A stretch of DNA of 11,098 nt from Clostridia bacterium. Its GTDB lineage: Bacteria > Bacillota > Clostridia > Peptostreptococcales > Anaerovoracaceae. How positions within the stretch are numbered: the stretch's first letter is position 1; each line of letters opens with the position of its first letter. The notes under the pieces are model-generated. The model did no database searches. It saw only the letters and a program-made list of their open reading frames with translations, and had not been told where the DNA came from. The stretch spans positions 1-11,098 of the forward strand of contig JAKSSJ010000042.1 in assembly GCA_024403215.1 (NCBI GenBank), read 5' to 3'. The position numbers and the translations under genes were made by a program. Below, one piece after another: positions 6,026 through 11,098 of the stretch.

Positions 6026-7824
6026 AGGATTTTCTCCCGATAACTAAAGAGGATATGATAAAGCGTGGTTGGCAGCAAGCCGATTTTGTTTATGTAATCG
6101 GTGATGCATATGTTGACCACTCTTCTTTTGGTCCGGCAATTATCAGCAGGGTCTTGGAATCTAGAGGTTACAAGGTTGCAATTATTTCGCAGCCTGATTT
6201 TCATAATCCTGAAAGCATCACTAGCTTTGGAAAGCCAAGGCTTGGCTTTTTAGTGTCTGCAGGAAACATGGATTCTATGGTTAACCACTATACGGTTAAT
6301 AAAAAGCGTCGCCACCAGGACGCCTATAGTCCAGGCGGAGTAGCTGGATTAAGACCAGACAGAGCAACCCTTGTTTACTGTAACCTGATTAAAAATAAAT
6401 ATAAAGATAGCCCAGTAATCATAGGTGGAATAGAGGCTTCGTTAAGAAGACTTGCTCATTATGATTATTGGTCGGATAAATTAAAGCGCTCAATACTGCT
6501 TGACTCTGGAGCAGATCTTTTAATCTACGGCATGGGCGAGCTTTCAATAGTAGAAGTTGCAGATGCCCTGTCTAGCGGCATAAAGATTGAAGATATTACT
6601 TATGTTCCTGGAACTGTTTTTAAGTCTAGAGATTTAGATGTTTTATCATCAGAATATATAGAGCTTCCTGAGTTTTCCGCCTTAGAAAGCGATAAGCTTG
6701 AATATGCAAGAAGCTTTGGAATTCAGTGCAAGAATACTGATTCCCATAGCGCAAAGATTTTGGTAGAAAAGTATGGCGAGAAGAGATACGTAATTCAAAA
6801 TCCTCCTCAAAGACCTCTTACTACCCAAGAGCTCGATGATATTTACGAGCTTCCTTATATGAATACCTATCATCCAAGCTATGAAAAGCTTGGAGGAGTT
6901 CCTGCAATATCTGAGATTAAGTTCTCGCTTACAAGTAGCCGTGGCTGTTTTGGAAACTGCAGCTTTTGCGCATTGGCCTTCCATCAGGGAAGGGTCGTTC
7001 AGGCAAGAAGTCATGAGTCTTTGATAAGAGAGGCAGAAGGCTTTACTAAAGATAAAGACTTTAAGGGCTACATCCACGATGTAGGCGGTCCAACGGCTAA
7101 TTTTAGAAGGACTGCATGCGATAAACAGGAAAGCTTTGGCGCCTGCGCAAATAAGCAGTGTCTTTTCCCAAAGCCTTGTAAAAACCTGATTGCAGATCAC
7201 AGCGATTATGTTGAGCTTTTAAGAAAGCTTAGGGCTATTCCTGGGGTAAAGAAGGTGTTTATAAGGTCTGGCATACGTTTTGATTATGTCATGGCAGATA
7301 AGGACAATACCTTCATGAAGGAGCTGATAGAGCATCACGTAAGTGGGCAGCTTAGGGTGGCTCCAGAGCATGTATCAGATAATGTTCTAAGGCTCATGGG
7401 AAAGCCAAGCAAGGCGGTTTACGACGCATTTTGCAAGCGTTTTAAGGATATAAATGATAAACTTGGGAAAAAGCAGTATGTAGTGCCGTATTTAATCTCA
7501 TCGCATCCGGGGTCGAGGCTAGAGGATGCCATAGCCCTTGCAGCAAGCATCAGGGATATGGGCTATATGCCAGAGCAGGTTCAGGACTTTTATCCGACGC
7601 CGTCCACTATTTCAAGTTGTATGTACTACACTGGGGTTGACCCAAGAAATATGGAAAAAGTTTACATTCCTGATAGCTATCACGAAAAGGCCATGCAAAG
7701 AGCGCTTTTGCAGTATATGGATCCTAAGAATTATAAGCTAGTAAGGGAGGCATTGGTGCTTGCCCACAGGGAAGACCTGATTGGTTATGACAAAAGTCAC
7801 TGCCTGATAACCCCAAGGTCTTGA
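6022..7824 (+). CDS. ygiQ: YgiQ family radical SAM protein (600 aa)
   Basis: This belongs to the YgiQ (UPF0313) family of radical SAM proteins, whose substrate is not established. The N-terminus, LPITKEDMIKRGWQQADF then GDAYVDHSSFGPAIISRVLE (28-47), is the family hallmark and a cobalamin-domain-like region. The radical SAM core carries C309-x3-C313-x2-C316 (SSRGCFGNCSFC) for the SAM-binding [4Fe-4S] cluster. A second group of cysteines follows GGPTANF (C366, C375, C380, C386) and may bind a further cluster. YIHDVGGPTANFRR and QVQDFYPTPST are further family landmarks. Some homologues are longer at the C-terminus; this one ends soon after the core at LITPRS. Its ATG overlaps the previous stop (ATGA) and its own ribosome binding site is weak, so coupled translation is likely. 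A strong terminator follows directly. Confidence 0.95.
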   Translation: MKDFLPITKEDMIKRGWQQADFVYVIGDAYVDHSSFGPAIISRVLESRGYKVAIISQPDFHNPESITSFGKPRLGFLVSAGNMDSMVNHYTVNKKRRHQDAYSPGGVAGLRPDRATLVYCNLIKNKYKDSPVIIGGIEASLRRLAHYDYWSDKLKRSILLDSGADLLIYGMGELSIVEVADALSSGIKIEDITYVPGTVFKSRDLDVLSSEYIELPEFSALESDKLEYARSFGIQCKNTDSHSAKILVEKYGEKRYVIQNPPQRPLTTQELDDIYELPYMNTYHPSYEKLGGVPAISEIKFSLTSSRGCFGNCSFCALAFHQGRVVQARSHESLIREAEGFTKDKDFKGYIHDVGGPTANFRRTACDKQESFGACANKQCLFPKPCKNLIADHSDYVELLRKLRAIPGVKKVFIRSGIRFDYVMADKDNTFMKELIEHHVSGQLRVAPEHVSDNVLRLMGKPSKAVYDAFCKRFKDINDKLGKKQYVVPYLISSHPGSRLEDAIALAASIRDMGYMPEQVQDFYPTPSTISSCMYYTGVDPRNMEKVYIPDSYHEKAMQRALLQYMDPKNYKLVREALVLAHREDLIGYDKSHCLITPRS

Positions 7825-7830
7825 TATTTT

Positions 7831-7857
7831 AAGCCACAGCTATGCAAGCTGTGGCTT
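7831..7857 (+). terminator. Rho-independent terminator after ygiQ
   Basis: AAGCCACAGCT (7831-7841) pairs perfectly with AGCTGTGGCTT (7847-7857) across the five-base loop ATGCA, and T residues continue to 7861. This is a textbook intrinsic terminator starting seven bases past the ygiQ stop. It closes the GNAT, DUF3592-like and ygiQ run. Confidence 0.93.
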
Positions 7858-7862
7858 TTTTG

Positions 7863-7871
7863 TGGTATAAT
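7863..7871 (+). promoter_or_regulatory. Extended -10 promoter of the ABC exporter run
   Basis: TGGTATAAT has TATAAT at 7866-7871 and a TGN extension; a second TATAAT overlaps it at 7871-7876. The -35 position falls inside the ygiQ terminator hairpin and has no good match. The resulting leader would be about 70 bases, AT-rich, with GGAGG at 7936-7940 before the ATG at 7948. I see no riboswitch in that leader. Confidence 0.55.
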
Positions 7872-7947
7872 ATAATGTCAATCTATGTACTATATTATTT
7901 TATATAGAGAAAAAGGGGACTTTTAATATTTATATGGAGGGAAAACA

Positions 7948-8661
7948 ATGCTTAGAATTGAAAATCTAACAAAAACCTATGGTGCTAAAACCGTAGTCGA
8001 TAATTTGTCACTACACATTGCGCCGGGCGAGATTTATGGCTTTATTGGACACAATGGCGCCGGAAAAACAACAACCATAAAAAGTGTTGTTGGTATTTTG
8101 GAGTTCGATGCAGGGGAAATCTATATCGGTGGTAATTCAATTAAAGAGAATCCTTTGGCATGCAAAAATATGATTTCGTATATACCAGATAATCCAGATT
8201 TGTATACCTTTATGAGTGGTATTGCATATCTAAATTTTGTTGCAGACATATATGGCGTTGGCGCAGATGAAAGAAATGCTTGCATCACAAAGTATGCGAA
8301 CGCTTTTGATTTGTCAAAGGATTTGGCACAGCCTATTTCAACATATTCACATGGTATGAAGCAAAAGCTTGCAATCATTGCAGCGCTTATTCACAATCCA
8401 AAGCTTGTAATCATGGACGAACCATTTGTTGGTCTTGATCCTATTGCGGCTCACCTTGTAAAGGATGTAATGAGAGAGATTTGTGATGAGGGTGGAGCAA
8501 TCTTCTTCTCAACTCATGTACTTGAGGTTGCAGAAAAGCTTTGCGACAAGGTTGCAATTATTAAGCAGGGTAAGTTAATTAAAGCTGGAACCATGGAAGA
8601 AGTTAAAGGCGATGCATCGCTTGAGTCTGTCTTCTTAGAATTGGAGGATCAAGATGCTTAA
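7948..8661 (+). CDS. ABC transporter ATP-binding protein (237 aa)
   Basis: This is the ATPase half of an ABC exporter; it hydrolyses ATP on the cytoplasmic face to drive the permease encoded next. Motifs in order: Walker A GHNGAGKT (34-41); a Q-loop region at 78-86 (YIPDNPDLY) with Asp or Asn where Gln is usual; a signature YSHGMKQK (133-140), a common variant of LSGGQ in ABC-2 type systems; Walker B LVIMDEP (153-159); D-loop GLDP (162-165); and H-loop His190 in STHVLE. Length is typical. GGAGG lies seven bases before the ATG. The stop overlaps the permease start by eight bases, so the two are translationally linked. The substrate is unknown; relatives include lipid, peptide and drug exporters. 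Confidence 0.95.
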   Translation: MLRIENLTKTYGAKTVVDNLSLHIAPGEIYGFIGHNGAGKTTTIKSVVGILEFDAGEIYIGGNSIKENPLACKNMISYIPDNPDLYTFMSGIAYLNFVADIYGVGADERNACITKYANAFDLSKDLAQPISTYSHGMKQKLAIIAALIHNPKLVIMDEPFVGLDPIAAHLVKDVMREICDEGGAIFFSTHVLEVAEKLCDKVAIIKQGKLIKAGTMEEVKGDASLESVFLELEDQDA

Positions 8662-10315
8662 GGCTCTTTTAAGAAAAGACTTTATGCGCCTTATGGCCTT
8701 CTTTAAAGGACAGGGGTATACAAAACTAAATAAAAAGAAAAAGGCTCAGCCTAGTAAATCAAAGGGCGGAGTAGGCATGATTATCCTTTGGGTATTCGTG
8801 TTCATTTCTATCGCTTTCGCGTTTTCTGGTGTGGGCGAAGCTTTGGGTGCTACTCTTTTTGAGTTTAATATGGATTGGCTCTACTATGCTATTCTTTGCA
8901 TGCTTGGCTTTATTCTTAATATTTTTCTGAATGGATTTATGGCAAGCTCTGTGCTTTTTAATGCAACAGATAATGAAATGCTTCTATCAATGCCAATTCC
9001 GCCAGCATACATTCTCTTTAGCAGAATGACAGGACTTATTACACTTGGCTTTATCTATTCACTTATGGCTACACTTCCTGCCTTTATCATAAGATGTTTG
9101 CTTGCAGGATTTTCTGTTGCTCATCTTTTGGGCATGATATTTACAACCATCATGATGGCATTTTCTGCAACAGCAGTTTCTGCTTTGCTTGGATGGATTA
9201 TATCTTGGCTTCAGAAACGCTTTAAGAATAAAAGCCTTGTTTCTGTGCTTTTTGTTATAGTTGTACTTGGTGGATATTATTACTTCCAGTTTAATGCTAA
9301 CAAATATGTTATGGCACTTGCTGAAAACAGCCTTGGAATAGGTGCTAAGATAGAGGGCTCGCTGTTTGGATATCCTCTCTATCAATGTGGTATGGCTATG
9401 ACAGGAGATATCAAAGGCATTATCTTATCTCTTCTGCTGACGGCAGTATTCTTTGGAATTGTATATTATGTGCTTTCAAAGAAATTTATTAGTATTGTTA
9501 CAAAATCAGAAAAGACATCAAGTGTACAATACAATGCTAAAAAACAAGAGACGGTAAAGCTTGTAAGTCCAAGAAAGGCTCTTTTAGCAAGAGAGTTTAA
9601 AAGATTTACTTCCAGTGCAGTGTATATGCTTAACTGCGGGCTTGGAATAATATTTGATCTTGCGGCTATAGTAGTTGTAATAATCAAGGGACCATTCCTT
9701 AAGGAACAATTAGATCTTCTTGCTTCCTTAACGGATTCACTTATAGTTGAGCAAATCTATTCAGATTTTCTTCCAGTAGGGCTTTTACTAGTTGGAATGC
9801 TTCTTGTATCAATGGTTGATACAGCAGCTCCTTCAATATCATTGGAAGGAAAGACCATGTGGATACTTCAGACCATGCCAACAGATCCTATGGATGTCTT
9901 TGCTGCGAAGGCTCAGATGGAATTGTATTTAGCAGGCATACCTGTAGGATTACTTATGCTCGTCGCTGGCTTTGTATTTGGACTAGATGCTTCTTCTATA
10001 GTAGTAATACTTGCATGCTTATATATGTATGTAAGAGCTCATGCGCAGCTTAGTCTTGTATTAAATCTTAAAATGCCAAATATGGATTGGACCAATGAAG
10101 CTATTCCAATTAAGCAGAGCATGCCGGTTATCATTGCTCTTTTAGGAGGAATGATTCTTGCATGCGGCTTTGGAGCTTTATACTATTTTGTCCTTGCATC
10201 AAAGCTTAGTGGATTAGAGTTTATAGTAATTCTTATGGTCATCTTTGCACTTGGCGTTCGCTATGCTAATGCTTGGCTTGGAAAGCAAGGAAGAGAAATT
10301 TTTGCATATTTGTAG
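8654..10315 (+). CDS. ABC-2 type exporter permease (553 aa)
   Basis: This is the membrane half of the exporter whose ATPase lies just upstream. It begins with a basic cytoplasmic stretch (FKGQGYTKLNKKKKAQPSK), then shows about a dozen hydrophobic segments by eye in two blocks. The first block spans residues about 40-275. A soluble charged stretch follows (KSEKTSSVQYNAKKQETVKL). The second block holds paired segments to near the end. The conserved segment SLEGKTMWILQTMP (from S396) is a landmark of the large putative ABC exporter permease family, where an S-L-E-G-K-x-x-W-I-L pattern recurs. A GGAGG site (8643-8647) lies within the end of the ATPase gene, six bases before this ATG. The transported substrate cannot be predicted. 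Confidence 0.9.
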   Translation: MLKALLRKDFMRLMAFFKGQGYTKLNKKKKAQPSKSKGGVGMIILWVFVFISIAFAFSGVGEALGATLFEFNMDWLYYAILCMLGFILNIFLNGFMASSVLFNATDNEMLLSMPIPPAYILFSRMTGLITLGFIYSLMATLPAFIIRCLLAGFSVAHLLGMIFTTIMMAFSATAVSALLGWIISWLQKRFKNKSLVSVLFVIVVLGGYYYFQFNANKYVMALAENSLGIGAKIEGSLFGYPLYQCGMAMTGDIKGIILSLLLTAVFFGIVYYVLSKKFISIVTKSEKTSSVQYNAKKQETVKLVSPRKALLAREFKRFTSSAVYMLNCGLGIIFDLAAIVVVIIKGPFLKEQLDLLASLTDSLIVEQIYSDFLPVGLLLVGMLLVSMVDTAAPSISLEGKTMWILQTMPTDPMDVFAAKAQMELYLAGIPVGLLMLVAGFVFGLDASSIVVILACLYMYVRAHAQLSLVLNLKMPNMDWTNEAIPIKQSMPVIIALLGGMILACGFGALYYFVLASKLSGLEFIVILMVIFALGVRYANAWLGKQGREIFAYL

Positions 10316-10327
10316 AGGTATTTAAAA

Positions 10328-11029
10328 ATGTATCAGATTGTTAGAAAAGAAAAATTAAATAACCAGATTACTTTAATGGAGATTAAGGCACCTTTTGCAG
10401 CAGCAAAGGCAGAGCCTGGTCAGTTTGTAATTTTAAGAGTCAGTGATAAGGGGGAGAGAATCCCTCTTACCATTGCTGGCTTTGATAGAGAAAAGGAAAC
10501 TGTAACTATCATCTTCCAAATTGCTGGCGCAACAACAGCTCTTTTAAATAAAAAGGAAGAAGGAGACTTCATTTCTGATTTTGTTGGACCTCTTGGAAAA
10601 CCAACGGAATGTGATGGTATAAAAAGCGTCTGCATAGTAGGCGGTGGTGTTGGATGCGCCATTGCTCTTCCTGCTGCAAGAAAATTTAAAACACTTGGCG
10701 CAAGAGTTGTATCAATCACTGGATTTAAAAATAAAGAAGCTGTAATTTTGGAAAAGGAATTTGATGATGCATCTGATACACATATTCTTTTAACAGATGA
10801 CGGCAGCTATAAAGAAAAAGGTCTTGTAACTGATGCTCTTAGAAAGCTTATCGATGAAGGAAATTCCTTTGACGAGGTTCTTGCCATAGGACCTATTCCT
10901 ATGATGAAGTTTGTGTCAAAGCTTACAAAAGAGTTTGCCATTAAAACAGTAGTTTCCATGAATCCTATCATGATAGATGGAACTGGAATGTGCGGCTGCT
11001 GCAGACTTATTGTAGATGGTAAAACGTAA
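10328..11029 (+). CDS. nfnA: NfnA/SudB-like FAD- and NAD-binding subunit, cut short by an in-frame TAA
   Basis: This is the small subunit type of NADH-dependent ferredoxin:NADP oxidoreductase (NfnA, also annotated as sulfide/dihydroorotate dehydrogenase-like, related to PyrK). It passes electrons between NADH, FAD and a [2Fe-2S] cluster. The FAD-binding barrel contains RIPLTIA (44-50) and GPLG (87-90); the NAD domain opens with VGGGVGCA (104-111) and later has AIGPIPMMKFV. The C-terminal cluster site follows D-x4-C-x2-C (D217, C222, C225), the NfnA variant of the PyrK all-cysteine site, which needs one more Cys downstream. The frame stops at TAA 11027-11029, where a lysine codon would be expected; the missing Cys and family C-terminus lie beyond. 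AGAGGT gives a good start eight bases upstream. It follows the permease by 12 bases, without a visible promoter. As read, the protein is probably defective unless the stop is an error or is read through. Confidence 0.88.
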   Translation: MYQIVRKEKLNNQITLMEIKAPFAAAKAEPGQFVILRVSDKGERIPLTIAGFDREKETVTIIFQIAGATTALLNKKEEGDFISDFVGPLGKPTECDGIKSVCIVGGGVGCAIALPAARKFKTLGARVVSITGFKNKEAVILEKEFDDASDTHILLTDDGSYKEKGLVTDALRKLIDEGNSFDEVLAIGPIPMMKFVSKLTKEFAIKTVVSMNPIMIDGTGMCGCCRLIVDGKT

Positions 11030-11098
11030 TTTGCTTGTGTTGACGGTCCTGAGTTTGACGGTCACCTTGTAGATTTTGATAATCTTATTATCAGAAAC
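11030..11098 (+). pseudogene. Continuation of the nfnA-like frame beyond the TAA (partial)
   Basis: The same frame continues past the TAA as FACVDGPEFDGHLVDFDNLI and runs off the window. This is the normal C-terminal continuation of NfnA-type proteins. It contains the fourth cluster ligand (Cys at codon 237, 11 residues after C225). It has no start codon or ribosome binding site of its own, so it is the stranded remainder of the same gene. A single AAA-to-TAA change would explain the break. Confidence 0.8.

Noticed and set aside
6682..7200. Minus-strand open frame (172 codons) antisense to ygiQ
   Set aside because: It is opposite the radical SAM core, has no recognisable domain and no promoter or ribosome binding site; a shadow.
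7872..7947. Riboswitch in the leader of the ABC exporter run
   Set aside because: The leader is about 70 bases, AT-rich, without a strong stem or a recognisable aptamer core.
11039..11065. Near-direct repeat of TTGACGGTC at the right end
   Set aside because: It arises from coding VDGP and FDGH in the NfnA C-terminus, where the two DG segments are part of the protein.

Overview
The window looks like chromosomal DNA from a low-to-moderate GC, anaerobic Firmicute of the class Clostridia. The signs are strong GGAGG ribosome binding sites, heavy use of AGA/AGG and ATA codons, TATAAT promoters with TGN extensions, and an NfnA-type flavoprotein typical of ferredoxin-linked anaerobic metabolism. The genus cannot be fixed from what is visible. 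No phage, transposon, CRISPR array, tRNA or rRNA was seen.

Layout. The left edge (1-88) holds the first 29 codons of a leftward gene. A rightward gene for a small cysteine-rich protein of unknown function follows (195-599), with a long-loop hairpin behind it. Next is a leftward pair, a DUF6514-like gene (681-902) downstream of an XRE-family repressor gene (937-1266). Divergent from the repressor is a DUF2804 gene (1420-2457). The gap between them carries two copies of the same palindrome, which look like the repressor's operators. The DUF2804 gene meets tail to tail, with stop codons overlapping, a leftward copper-exporting P-type ATPase gene, copA (2454-4910).

Rightward from the copA promoter region come a GNAT acetyltransferase (4975-5475), a two-membrane-segment DUF3592-like protein (5486-6025) and a YgiQ-family radical SAM protein (6022-7824). 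They form a tight run closed by a clear terminator (7831-7857). A second rightward run starts just behind it with an ABC exporter (ATPase 7948-8661, permease 8654-10315) and an NfnA-like FAD/NAD/[2Fe-2S] subunit (10328-11029), which is interrupted by an in-frame TAA although recognisable coding sequence continues to the window's end.

The most notable signals are: (1) a perfect Shine-Dalgarno sequence and ATG inside copA, placed exactly where a complete 69-residue CopZ-like copper chaperone begins, so one gene could make both the pump and a free chaperone; (2) the TAA in the nfnA-like gene, which cuts off the last predicted iron-sulfur ligand; (3) the paired operators between the XRE and DUF2804 genes; and (4) divergent promoters between copA and the GNAT gene whose -10 boxes lie so close to the ATGs that both messages would be leaderless. 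No copper sensor gene (CsoR or CopY) lies in the window.
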